This document shows positions 7,748 through 15,558 of a DNA stretch of 64,000 nt, one piece after another. Position 1 is the stretch's first letter. Every line of letters starts with the position of its first letter. This stretch comes from Candidatus Pelagibacter communis (GTDB lineage Bacteria > Pseudomonadota > Alphaproteobacteria > Pelagibacterales > Pelagibacteraceae), in the NCBI RefSeq assembly GCF_001180105.1, contig NZ_CVSO01000002.1:159040-223039 (forward strand). Direction: 5' to 3'. Both the position numbers and the translations under genes were made by a program. Below the pieces are notes generated by a model. That model searched no databases, was not told the origin of the DNA, and saw only the letters and a program-made list of their open reading frames with translations.

Positions 7748-8814
7748 AAATTGAGGGAAAAGAATATCGAACGATTTGGTTCGAAAATAATGTTGTAAAA
7801 ATTATTGATCAAACAAAACTACCACATCAATTTATTATAAAGGATTTAAAAACAGTAAATGATGCGATTAATGCAATTAAATTAATGGAAGTTAGAGGTG
7901 CACCTTTAATAGGGGCTACAGCAGCTTATGGATTGGTTTTAGCAATTATAGAAAATAATGATCAATCCTTTTTAAATAAATCTGCAGAAAAGTTAATTGG
8001 TTCAAGGCCAACAGCAATAAATCTTAAGTGGGCAGTAGATAGAATGATGAACATACTTTCGGGGATAAATTCTGAAAAAATTTTAGATGTTGCATTAAAC
8101 GAAGCAAAAGAAATTTGTGAAGAAGATATAAATTTTTGCGAAAATATTGGGTTAAATGGTCTTAAGATTATTGAGGAAATTTATAATAAAAAAAAAGATA
8201 CAGTGAATATTTTAACTCATTGTAACGCAGGATGGCTTGCAACAATTAATTGGGGTACAGCTACATCCCCAATTTATCATGCGCATAAAAAAGGCATTCC
8301 CGTACATGTTTGGGCAGATGAAACTAGGCCCAGAAACCAAGGCGCAAACTTAACGTCATATGAATTAAATGAAGAGGGTATTAAAAATACAATTATTGCT
8401 GACAACACTGGTGGAATTTTAATGCAGAGAGGACAAGTTGATATGTGTATAGTTGGAACTGATCGCACTTTATCTAATGGTGATGTGTGTAATAAAGTAG
8501 GGACTTATCTCAAAGCACTTGCTGCAAAAGATAACAATATACCATTTTATGTGGCTTTACCAAGTTCTACTATCGATTGGAAAATCAAAAATTCTAAAGA
8601 TATTCCTATTGAAGAAAGAAGTTCAGATGAGTTATCAAAAATTGAAGGTGTTGACGAAGATGGAAAAGTTAAAAAAGTAAAGATATATCCAAATAAAAGT
8701 AAGGCTATGAATTTAGCATTTGATGTTACTCCAGCAAAATATATAACTGGTTTAATAACAGAAAAAGGTATTTGTGAAGCATCAGAAAAAGGATTAAAAA
8801 ATTTATTTAAATGA
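7744..8814 (+). CDS. mtnA: S-methyl-5-thioribose-1-phosphate isomerase
   Basis: A 356-residue MtnA/eIF2B-alpha family enzyme. Characteristic segments are MEVRGAPLIGATAAYG, LTHCNAGWLAT (with the catalytic cysteine region), ETRPRNQGANLT, and DNTGGILMQRGQVDMCIVGTDR with the catalytic aspartate. It isomerises 5-methylthioribose-1-phosphate to 5-methylthioribulose-1-phosphate. Length and motifs are standard. It overlaps mtnP upstream and a small membrane protein gene downstream by four bases each, so translational coupling is likely. Confidence 0.95.
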   Translation: MKIEGKEYRTIWFENNVVKIIDQTKLPHQFIIKDLKTVNDAINAIKLMEVRGAPLIGATAAYGLVLAIIENNDQSFLNKSAEKLIGSRPTAINLKWAVDRMMNILSGINSEKILDVALNEAKEICEEDINFCENIGLNGLKIIEEIYNKKKDTVNILTHCNAGWLATINWGTATSPIYHAHKKGIPVHVWADETRPRNQGANLTSYELNEEGIKNTIIADNTGGILMQRGQVDMCIVGTDRTLSNGDVCNKVGTYLKALAAKDNNIPFYVALPSSTIDWKIKNSKDIPIEERSSDELSKIEGVDEDGKVKKVKIYPNKSKAMNLAFDVTPAKYITGLITEKGICEASEKGLKNLFK

Positions 8815-9134
8815 ACCCACTTATTTTATCGCTTATATGTCTTTTATTAGTTGGTGTTTCAGCTAATTGGCTCAGTATTGTCAAAAATAATAAGACTTTA
8901 ATTTATCTTTCATTAGCACCATGTATTTATATAGCAATTTACGGAATTTATTTAGTTATAGGACCTGTCGATTTGTATGAAGACGGTTCAAAAAACTTTT
9001 TTATGCAGAACCCTTATGAAAGTGAGCTTCCACCACAGTTTTTATTATTAAAGCTTTACCAGTATATTCTAATAGGCGTAGGTCTAATTTTTGGGTATTT
9101 ATTTTTAAAATATTTAAAAAATTATGGACGTTAA
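8811..9134 (+). CDS. Small membrane protein of unknown function in the MTA salvage operon
   Basis: A 107-residue protein that I do not recognise. Three hydrophobic segments can be seen (about residues 3-20, 29-50 and 80-100), with an acidic and aromatic loop between the second and third that contains DLYEDGSKNFFMQNPYESELPP. Its start overlaps the mtnA stop by four bases and its end overlaps the aldolase start by eleven, so it is clearly co-translated with the pathway. It may be a membrane helper or exporter for a sulfur-containing intermediate, but nothing in the sequence proves that. Confidence 0.7.
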   Translation: MNPLILSLICLLLVGVSANWLSIVKNNKTLIYLSLAPCIYIAIYGIYLVIGPVDLYEDGSKNFFMQNPYESELPPQFLLLKLYQYILIGVGLIFGYLFLKYLKNYGR

Positions 9135-9771
9135 GAGTAGAGAAGAAATAATAAAATTTGCTCAAAAACTAAATAGTACAAATTTATCTCCTTTAAGATC
9201 AGGAAATATTTCACTTAAAGCTCAGAAAAATAATGAAAAAGGGTTTTTAATTACTCCATCAGGCAAGAAATACGACAGTTTAAAAGCTGATGATATCGTT
9301 TTTGTATCTTTAGAGGGTAAATATGATGAAAAAGGATTGCAGCCCTCTTCTGAGTGGAGATTTCATAAGGATATTTATTTAAAAAAGACTGATGCAAAAG
9401 CTGTTGTTCATGCTCATTCACCACACGCAACAGCTGTATCTGCACATAACAAAGACATTCCAGCTTTTCATTACATGATAGCATTAGCTGGGGGAGACAA
9501 TATAAAGTGTGCAAAGTATGCAACTTTTGGAACACAAGAACTATCTGACAATATTATTGAAGCGTTAGAAAATAGAAAGGCATGCTTGATGTCTAATCAC
9601 GGTCAAGTTGCTTATGGGGATAACTTGAACTCAGCCTTTGAACTTGCAGAAGAAGTTGAAAATATTTGCCATCAATACATAAATGCAATAAAGTTAGGAG
9701 AGCCTAAGATTCTTTCATCAAGTGAGATGGATGTAATATTAGAAAAAGTTAAAAACTATAAAAAAGGATAA
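9124..9771 (+). CDS. Class II aldolase/adducin family protein, probable methylthioribulose-1-phosphate aldolase
   Basis: A 215-residue zinc-dependent class II aldolase. Seen are the phosphate-site segments RSGNISLK and TPSGKKY, the catalytic glutamate in SSEWRFH, the zinc histidines in VHAHSPH and the third histidine in SNHGQVAYG. Family members include fuculose-1-phosphate aldolase, MtnB dehydratase and the Ald2 aldolase that splits 5-methylthioribulose-1-phosphate into DHAP and methylthioacetaldehyde. The neighbours mtnP and mtnA supply that substrate, and no mtnC, mtnD or mtnE is nearby, so the Ald2 role (DHAP shunt) is favoured by inference. MtnB activity remains the alternative. Confidence 0.8.
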   Translation: MDVKSREEIIKFAQKLNSTNLSPLRSGNISLKAQKNNEKGFLITPSGKKYDSLKADDIVFVSLEGKYDEKGLQPSSEWRFHKDIYLKKTDAKAVVHAHSPHATAVSAHNKDIPAFHYMIALAGGDNIKCAKYATFGTQELSDNIIEALENRKACLMSNHGQVAYGDNLNSAFELAEEVENICHQYINAIKLGEPKILSSSEMDVILEKVKNYKKG

Positions 9772-9777
9772 CTTTTT

Positions 9778-10818
9778 ATGACGAAGGTTGGGGAGCACGT
9801 CACTTTAGATATTATAGGTACTGAAAAAGAGTACGAACCAAAGTTCTTTGAAAAACTAGTCTACAAGATATCAAAGAAGGCAAAAGTAACTGTTCTAGAG
9901 ATTTCAAAGTATAAATTCGAACCACAAGGCTTTACTCTCGTAGCCTTATTAGCAGAAAGTCACATAAGCTTTCATACTTTCCCAGAAAGAGGAATAATAA
10001 GTTTTGATTTTTTTACGTGTGGAAAAGTAAATCCTAATATTGCTTATGATATTTTAAAAAAAGAAATCAAACATAAAAGAATTGTTAAAAAAGAGTTTAA
10101 TAGAGACACTATAAGTTATTATGATGACATTTATAGCTCACCAGGTTTAAAAAAATATTATATGGTAAAAGATGTTTTAGAAAACTTTACCTCAAAAGTA
10201 GGTCAAAACATTGAAATTTTAGATTTAGAACAGTTCGGTAAATCTCTTTTTATCGATGGTGAACTTCAAGTGGCAGAAAATGATGAACACTTATATAGCT
10301 CCACATTTGTTAACTCTGGTTTAAAACTTAATCCATCAAATGATAAAACTGCAATTATTGGTGGAGGGGATGGAGGGGTTGCAAGAGAATGTATCTCTAA
10401 AGGTTTTAAATTAATTGATTGGTACGAGTTAGATCCTGAAGTTGTAACAATGTGTGAAAAATATTTATCTAAGGTAGGTAAGAAAGCTACTACAAAAAAT
10501 CATGTCCAATGTGTATGGGGAGATGCATTTGAAAGCATTAAATCAGTTGAAGACAATAAGTATGACAAAATTTATGTAGACCTGAACGATGATCAGTACT
10601 GTATTGATTTAGCCGCGAAAAATATCAAATCTTTAAAAAGAATTCTTAAACCAAATGGAACTATAACCGCTCAAGTTGGAAGCCAAGATAAAAAACCTAA
10701 ACAAGTTGATAAATGGTTAAATCTTTTTGAAAAAAGCTTTGGAAATACATCTTTAGATAGAATTTACATCCCAAGTTTTGATTGCTCTTGGAATTTTGCC
10801 TCTTCTTTAAATAAATAA
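9778..10818 (+). CDS. speDE: Fused S-adenosylmethionine decarboxylase - spermidine synthase
   Basis: A 346-residue fusion. Residues about 1-110 are a prokaryotic (class 1B type) AdoMet decarboxylase: Ser61 in ESHISFHTFPE would be the pyruvoyl precursor, with His66 and Cys81 spaced exactly as the catalytic His and Cys of the Thermotoga enzyme. Residues about 112-346 are a spermidine synthase: GGGDGG at 195-200, YELDP with Glu217, GDA at 248-250, and the acidic YVDLNDD at 267-272. The aminopropyl-acceptor segment reads DEHLYSS, lacking the Glu usually found three residues after the Asp-Glu pair's tyrosine region. Together the domains convert SAM plus a diamine to a triamine and MTA. It closes the mtnP-mtnA operon. 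Confidence 0.92.
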   Translation: MTKVGEHVTLDIIGTEKEYEPKFFEKLVYKISKKAKVTVLEISKYKFEPQGFTLVALLAESHISFHTFPERGIISFDFFTCGKVNPNIAYDILKKEIKHKRIVKKEFNRDTISYYDDIYSSPGLKKYYMVKDVLENFTSKVGQNIEILDLEQFGKSLFIDGELQVAENDEHLYSSTFVNSGLKLNPSNDKTAIIGGGDGGVARECISKGFKLIDWYELDPEVVTMCEKYLSKVGKKATTKNHVQCVWGDAFESIKSVEDNKYDKIYVDLNDDQYCIDLAAKNIKSLKRILKPNGTITAQVGSQDKKPKQVDKWLNLFEKSFGNTSLDRIYIPSFDCSWNFASSLNK

Positions 10819-10874
10819 TTTCTTTTAAGCAAAATAAATTTATGAAATAATCATCTCAAAATTATGGAGGTATT

Positions 10875-11726
10875 ATGAATATACTAAAAAAATTCAGTTT
10901 GGGAATATTGATTTCGTTTTTTGTCACGTTTTCAGTATTGGCTGATAAAATTAAGATTGGTACTGAAGGTGCTTATCCTCCCTGGAATGCAAAAGATGCA
11001 TCAGGAAAATTAATTGGCTTTGAAGTAGAGCTTGCAAATGAATTATGTAAAATTATGGGTCATGAGTGTACTATAGTTGAACAGGATTGGGACGGTATGA
11101 TACCAGCTCTATTAATGAGAAAATTCGATGCGATAATGGCTGGAATGTCAATTACAGACGAAAGATTAAAAACAATTAACTTTTCTCAGGGTTATGCTGA
11201 TGAAGTTGCATCACTCGCAGTTATGAAGGGTTCAAATTTAGAAAGTATGGAAACTTCTGAGGGAATAAATCTTTCAAAAAAAAGTGGATCAGCTAAGAAA
11301 GATCTAAAAACAATCACTGCTGCTTTAAAAGGAAAAACAGTTTGTGTTCAAACTGCAACTATTCATCAAAACTTTTTAGAGTCAGGTGAAGTTGGCAAAG
11401 TAAATGTTAGAACTTACAAAACTCAAGATGAGGTGAATCTTGATCTAGCAGCAGGAAGATGTGATGTAGCACTAGCTGCCGCTGTTGCTTTTACTGACTA
11501 TGCAGATAAATCTGGAAAACCAGTTGTACTAGTTGGACCAACATTTTCAGGTGGAGCATTTGGAAATGGAGTTGGTGTTGGAATTAGAAAAAGTGGTGAC
11601 GGAGCAATCGGGAAAAGAGATGCTCAGTTACTAAAAGATTTCAACAAAGCAATTAATGAAGCGAGAAAGCAAGGAATTATAAGTAAACTTGCAATAAAAC
11701 ATTTTGGTTTTGACGCTTCCATGTAA
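10875..11726 (+). CDS. Polar amino acid ABC transporter substrate-binding protein
   Basis: A 283-residue periplasmic binding protein of the lysine/arginine/ornithine-octopine type. A signal peptide (about residues 1-23, ending FSVLA) is followed by the mature start DKIKIGTEGAYPPWNA, then GFEVELANELCKIMG and the signature DGMIPALLMRKFDAIMAGMSIT. The ligand is probably a cationic amino acid or opine-like compound, by family only. A strong Shine-Dalgarno sequence (GGAGGT) lies four bases from the ATG. Two permease genes follow after a hairpin. No ATPase gene is adjacent. Confidence 0.9.
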   Translation: MNILKKFSLGILISFFVTFSVLADKIKIGTEGAYPPWNAKDASGKLIGFEVELANELCKIMGHECTIVEQDWDGMIPALLMRKFDAIMAGMSITDERLKTINFSQGYADEVASLAVMKGSNLESMETSEGINLSKKSGSAKKDLKTITAALKGKTVCVQTATIHQNFLESGEVGKVNVRTYKTQDEVNLDLAAGRCDVALAAAVAFTDYADKSGKPVVLVGPTFSGGAFGNGVGVGIRKSGDGAIGKRDAQLLKDFNKAINEARKQGIISKLAIKHFGFDASM

Positions 11727-11735
11727 TTATTTCAG

Positions 11736-11766
11736 TTATGGCGGCTATATTATATAGTCGCCATAA
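11736..11766 (+). repeat. Stem-loop between binding protein and permease genes
   Basis: A 31-base inverted repeat: TTATGGCGGCTATA pairs with TATAGTCGCCATAA around the loop TTA, 14 pairs with a single G-U. No run of T follows, so it is not a typical terminator. Its position in the 43-base gap after the binding protein gene suggests an RNA element that protects the upstream mRNA end and lowers permease expression, as known for other binding-protein operons (inference). Confidence 0.7.
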
Positions 11767-11769
11767 TTT

Positions 11770-12462
11770 ATGAGTCTTCTTTCATTTGGAAATTCAGGTT
11801 GGGGTGATGAGTTGTTTTTTGCAACTCTCATGACTTTAGCGGTTTCATTAACAGCAATGATAATAGGTTTTATTTTTGCATTAATTTTTACCCCTTTAAA
11901 ACTATCGAAAAATAAATTTTTAAACATTATTGCTAACTCTTACACAACAGTAATTAGAGGAGTACCTGAATTATTAGTTATATATTTATTTTTTTTTGGT
12001 GGAAGTGGTGCAGTAATGTTTGTTGCGTCAATTTTTGGTTATAATGAATACATTGAGATTAACGCTTTTATCACAGGTTCTTTTGCAATTGGAATAATTT
12101 CTGGCGCTTACTCAACTGAAGTTTTTAGAGGAGCAATACAATCAATTGATAAAGGTCAATTCGAAGCCTCTCAAGTTTTAGGGCTGAAAAAACCGATCCA
12201 TTTTTTAAAAGTAATACTTCCACAAATGCTTCGATTAGCTATCCCAAATTTAAGTAATGTATGGCAAATAACTCTTAAAGATACATCTTTGATTTCTGTA
12301 ACAGGATTGGTCGAAATTATGAGGCAATCATACATTGCAGCAGGCTCAACAAGAGATCCGTTATTTTTTTATTCATTTGCTGCTTTATTATATTTGTTAT
12401 TAACTTTTTTAAGCATGAAATTAATCAACAAATTAGAAATAAAATACAATAGGGGTTTTTAA
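11770..12462 (+). CDS. Amino acid ABC transporter permease (HisQ/OccQ-like)
   Basis: A 230-residue inner-membrane permease with about five hydrophobic segments. Family segments are TVIRGVPELLVIYLFFFGG, GAYSTEVFRGAIQSI and the ATPase-contacting EAA loop GQFEASQVLGLKKPIHFLKVILP. It forms the channel with the following permease and imports the amino acid bound by the protein encoded at 10875. The gene begins three bases after a strong hairpin and has no clear Shine-Dalgarno sequence, suggesting lower translation than the binding protein. Confidence 0.9.
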   Translation: MSLLSFGNSGWGDELFFATLMTLAVSLTAMIIGFIFALIFTPLKLSKNKFLNIIANSYTTVIRGVPELLVIYLFFFGGSGAVMFVASIFGYNEYIEINAFITGSFAIGIISGAYSTEVFRGAIQSIDKGQFEASQVLGLKKPIHFLKVILPQMLRLAIPNLSNVWQITLKDTSLISVTGLVEIMRQSYIAAGSTRDPLFFYSFAALLYLLLTFLSMKLINKLEIKYNRGF

Positions 12463-13133
12463 TGGATTTTGATTTAATGTTAAATAGTTTTCCAAAGTTG
12501 CTCAATGCTACTTTAGTAACATTAAAGTTATTATCTTTATCTCTAATAATCGGGTTGTTTCTAGGATTTTGTTTCGCAATTTTAAGGCTTAGCAAAAATA
12601 TTTTTATTAATAGGTTTGCTTATGGATATTCGTATCTATTCAGAGGCACACCATTACTTGTTCAAATATTCATTATATATTTTGGTTTAGGACAAATAGA
12701 ATTTTTAAGATCATCAGCATTATGGGTTATTTTAAAAGAACCTTATTGGTGCGCCATCATAGCGTTTTCCTTAAATACTGGAGCTTATACATCTGAAATA
12801 ATAAGATCAGCTCTACAAACAATAAAACTAGGTTTTATAGAAGCAGGCAAAAGCTTAGGCTTATCAAACAAAATTATTTTTTTTAAAATACAAATTCCAA
12901 TTGCAATTCGGCAATCATTGCCTGCTTACGGTAATGAAATTATATTGATGCTGAAAGGGACCTCTTTAGCTAGCACAGTTACTTTAATGGATTTAACAGG
13001 AGTAGCTAAATATATTATTTCTACAACTTTCAAACCAGTCGAAGTATTTGTTGTTGCTGGTAGTATTTATCTTTTTTTAACTTTCCTGATACACAATCTA
13101 ATTAAATTTTTAGAAAAAAAATATAGTTACTAA
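12462..13133 (+). CDS. Amino acid ABC transporter permease (HisM/OccM-like)
   Basis: A 223-residue partner permease overlapping the previous gene by one base. It has SYLFRGTPLLVQIFIIYFGLG near residue 60, GAYTSEIIRSALQTI, and the EAA loop GFIEAGKSLGLSNKIIFFKIQIP. About five membrane segments are visible. With the HisQ-like partner it should form the heteromeric pore. An ATP-binding subunit is not encoded in the rest of this window, so the complex must borrow one encoded elsewhere. Its 3' end overlaps the convergent DUF6165 gene by four bases. Confidence 0.9.
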   Translation: MDFDLMLNSFPKLLNATLVTLKLLSLSLIIGLFLGFCFAILRLSKNIFINRFAYGYSYLFRGTPLLVQIFIIYFGLGQIEFLRSSALWVILKEPYWCAIIAFSLNTGAYTSEIIRSALQTIKLGFIEAGKSLGLSNKIIFFKIQIPIAIRQSLPAYGNEIILMLKGTSLASTVTLMDLTGVAKYIISTTFKPVEVFVVAGSIYLFLTFLIHNLIKFLEKKYSY

Positions 13134-13519
13134 TATTTTGTATATTCTTTAATTTCTTTGATTTTTGACCCTGTATGATTATTAATTTCCAGTTTTATAC
13201 TTGCCCGTTTATCGTTTAAGAAGTGGATCTCTCTCGATAATAAAATGAAATGATCATCGAATTTTGAATCTTTTTCACATTGTCTTTTATTATCCTCAAT
13301 ATCCCACAATTTAGCATTTATTTCTTTTAATTCAGAGAATAGTTTCTTAATCTTTTCATCAACTTTCACATTTTTATCATATTGTTCCTTTAAAGAATCA
13401 TATTCTAAATTTATGAATTTTAATTTTTCTGAGTCTTTAATTCTGTCTTTTTTGATTTCAAGGATAGTTAATTTATCCAATAACTCACCAACAGATACTT
13501 CAACCAATATTTTATTCAT
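13130..13519 (-). CDS. DUF6165 family protein
   Basis: A 129-residue, largely helical and highly charged protein starting ILVEVSVGELLDKLTILEIKKDRI, which matches my recollection of the DUF6165 family; its biochemical function is not known to me. A coiled-coil tendency is visible at about 40-110. It is divergent from a heptosyltransferase-like gene 32 bases away, and such proteins are often found among LPS genes, so a link to cell-envelope sugars is suggested but unproven. No cysteine cluster, signal peptide or membrane segment is seen. Confidence 0.7.
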   Translation of the reverse strand: MNKILVEVSVGELLDKLTILEIKKDRIKDSEKLKFINLEYDSLKEQYDKNVKVDEKIKKLFSELKEINAKLWDIEDNKRQCEKDSKFDDHFILLSREIHFLNDKRASIKLEINNHTGSKIKEIKEYTKY

Positions 13520-13551
13520 AAAATTTTATAGTGTGATAAATTGTTAAAAAT

Positions 13552-14481
13552 ATGTCTAATATATTAATCATAAAGCACGGATCACTAGGAGATATAGCTC
13601 AAGCGAGTGGGGCAATTCAAGATATTTATGACAATCACAAAGATGATTTTATTTACTTATTAACATCTCACGTATATTCAGATCTTTTCAAAAAAAATCC
13701 TAATATAAAAGAAGTAATTATCGATAAAAGACTATCTAGATTTAATTTGATCTATCTTTTTTCATTAATGAAAAAAATTAAAAATCATAAATTTACAAAG
13801 GTCTACGATCTACAGAATTCCTCAAGGACTTCATTTTATAAAAGTATTTTATTTCCTAACTCAGGATCTTATAAATGGTCCTCTTCAGAAACTAATCTTC
13901 CAGCAAATGAAACTAAAAAAGAATTTGATAAAAAACCTGTTTTAGAGAGATTTGATCATCAACTGAGGATATCTGGTTTAAAAACCTCTCATACTTTAAA
14001 ACCAGATTTTTCTTGGGGTTGTTCTAATATTGATAAACTTATTTCTAAATATAATTTAACTGATTATATACTGTTGTTCCCTTTCTGCTCTGAACATTTA
14101 AAACAAAAGAAATGGCCTTATTACGATCAATTAATAAAACTTATAAAACAAAATCATCCTAATCTAAAAATAGTGATAGCACCTGGTCCTGGTGAAATAG
14201 AAAAAGCAAAAGAATTAGATGCTGTATCTATTTTAAGTGAAGACAAACCAATTTCTATTTCAGAGCTTGCGGGTTTAATTAAAAAAAGCAAATTTGTCGT
14301 TGCTAATGATACAGGTCCTGCACATATGGCGGCACATTTGAATGTTCATGGACTATCATTGTTTGGAAGTCATACAACAGCTCATAAAGTAAGTATTGAA
14401 AGAGAAAACTTTAAAGCAATACAAGTGAGTGATTTAAAAAATTTAAGTGCAGAGAAAGTTTTCGAAAGATTAGTTCTTTAA
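13552..14481 (+). CDS. Glycosyltransferase family 9 (heptosyltransferase-like)
   Basis: A 309-residue GT-B enzyme. The N-terminal segment ILIIKHGSLGDIAQASGAI and the C-terminal donor-binding segment VVANDTGPAHMAAHLNVHGLSLFG are the two signatures of ADP-heptose:LPS heptosyltransferases. Length is somewhat short for WaaC/WaaF (about 320-350) but complete at both ends. It probably acts on LPS core sugars at the cytoplasmic membrane face. The acceptor cannot be determined. Its last bases overlap the convergent glycosyltransferase gene by 12 bases. Confidence 0.87.
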   Translation: MSNILIIKHGSLGDIAQASGAIQDIYDNHKDDFIYLLTSHVYSDLFKKNPNIKEVIIDKRLSRFNLIYLFSLMKKIKNHKFTKVYDLQNSSRTSFYKSILFPNSGSYKWSSSETNLPANETKKEFDKKPVLERFDHQLRISGLKTSHTLKPDFSWGCSNIDKLISKYNLTDYILLFPFCSEHLKQKKWPYYDQLIKLIKQNHPNLKIVIAPGPGEIEKAKELDAVSILSEDKPISISELAGLIKKSKFVVANDTGPAHMAAHLNVHGLSLFGSHTTAHKVSIERENFKAIQVSDLKNLSAEKVFERLVL

Positions 14482-15558
14482 TATTAGTAAATAACTTTTT
14501 ATGATTTCTTGCCAAAGAAATTTTTTTGCATTTTCTTCTGCATTTTTTCCTAAAACTTTAAATTTATTGTTCTGTAATATATCTACTAAACTTTGATAGA
14601 TTTCATCCATGTTATTTCCATCACATAGTAAACCAGTTTCATTATCGACTATAGCATCGGATGCACCACCAACTTTTCCGCCAATAGACGGCACTCCATA
14701 TTGAGCAGCCTCAACATAAACAATTCCAAATCCCTCTACAGATTTTTTGTAAGAAATTGATGGCATTACAAAAACATTTGAATTTTTTAAATAAGAGTTT
14801 TTTTCATCTTTTGTTAAATTCTTTAAAAATAAAACATTATTTTCAAGTTTTAGTTCTTTAATAAGTTTTTCCTGAGACTCCAAAGTATCTCCTTGGCCTA
14901 TACAAATATAAATTATGTTTGGGTAAATTTCCTTCAAATTTCTCAAAGACATAATTATTTTTTCATGATTTTTTCTTTTATCAAATCTAGCAACAGTAAT
15001 TAGCCTTGGCTCTTTTCCCTCAAGTTTCTTTAATATTTTTTCCTCTATTTTTGGATTTAATTCTTCTTTTGGAAAAACTCCTGGGTTAATAACCTTTATT
15101 TTTTCTTCATTAACGCCAATTTCAACACCAAGACTTTTGGTGAAATTTGAATTTGCAATAACATGATCACAATTATTTAATACTCTAACAACTCTTTTAT
15201 TTAAAAAAGAATCTTTTTTATGATTTATCTCTTTAGAGTGAATAAGACATATTTTTCTAATTTTGGTATTAATATTTTCTAAACTTTTCCAATGGTCACA
15301 GATGATATTTTTAACTTTAGTATTTTTTTGTAAGTAATTATTAATTAATGAAGCTTTTCTAAATTTTCTAAAGATTTTTGGCCCCCCAACTCTTTCAATT
15401 GAAAATGATAAGTCTTCATCAAATTTTTCCTGTTGATAATGTTGATCAGCAAATACCTTGACCATCATATGCTCTGACAGTGATTTTGTAAGGCCAAACA
15501 TAAGATTTTGCATACCTCCAACATCAGGGGGGAAATTTCTTGTGATAATTAAATTCAT
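14470..15558 (-). CDS. Family 4 glycosyltransferase
   Basis: A 362-residue GT-B glycosyltransferase. The N-terminal acceptor domain starts NLIITRNFPPDVGGMQNL, and the C-terminal donor domain has LITVARFDKRKNHEKII, CIGQGDT and the nucleotide-sugar motif EGFGIVYVEAAQYGVPSIG (the E-x7-E pattern). It resembles PimB/WbaZ-type mannosyltransferases, but substrate specificity cannot be read. It overlaps the upstream redoxin gene by one base on the same strand. Together with the neighbouring heptosyltransferase it points to envelope polysaccharide assembly. Confidence 0.87.
   Translation of the reverse strand: MNLIITRNFPPDVGGMQNLMFGLTKSLSEHMMVKVFADQHYQQEKFDEDLSFSIERVGGPKIFRKFRKASLINNYLQKNTKVKNIICDHWKSLENINTKIRKICLIHSKEINHKKDSFLNKRVVRVLNNCDHVIANSNFTKSLGVEIGVNEEKIKVINPGVFPKEELNPKIEEKILKKLEGKEPRLITVARFDKRKNHEKIIMSLRNLKEIYPNIIYICIGQGDTLESQEKLIKELKLENNVLFLKNLTKDEKNSYLKNSNVFVMPSISYKKSVEGFGIVYVEAAQYGVPSIGGKVGGASDAIVDNETGLLCDGNNMDEIYQSLVDILQNNKFKVLGKNAEENAKKFLWQEIIKSYLLILKN

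Noticed and set aside
10819..10874. Riboswitch in front of the amino acid binding-protein gene.
   Set aside because: The gap is only 56 bases and contains a simple leader with a strong Shine-Dalgarno sequence. No conserved aptamer core or long stem can be found. None of the other intergenic regions is long enough for the glycine or SAM riboswitches known from this group.
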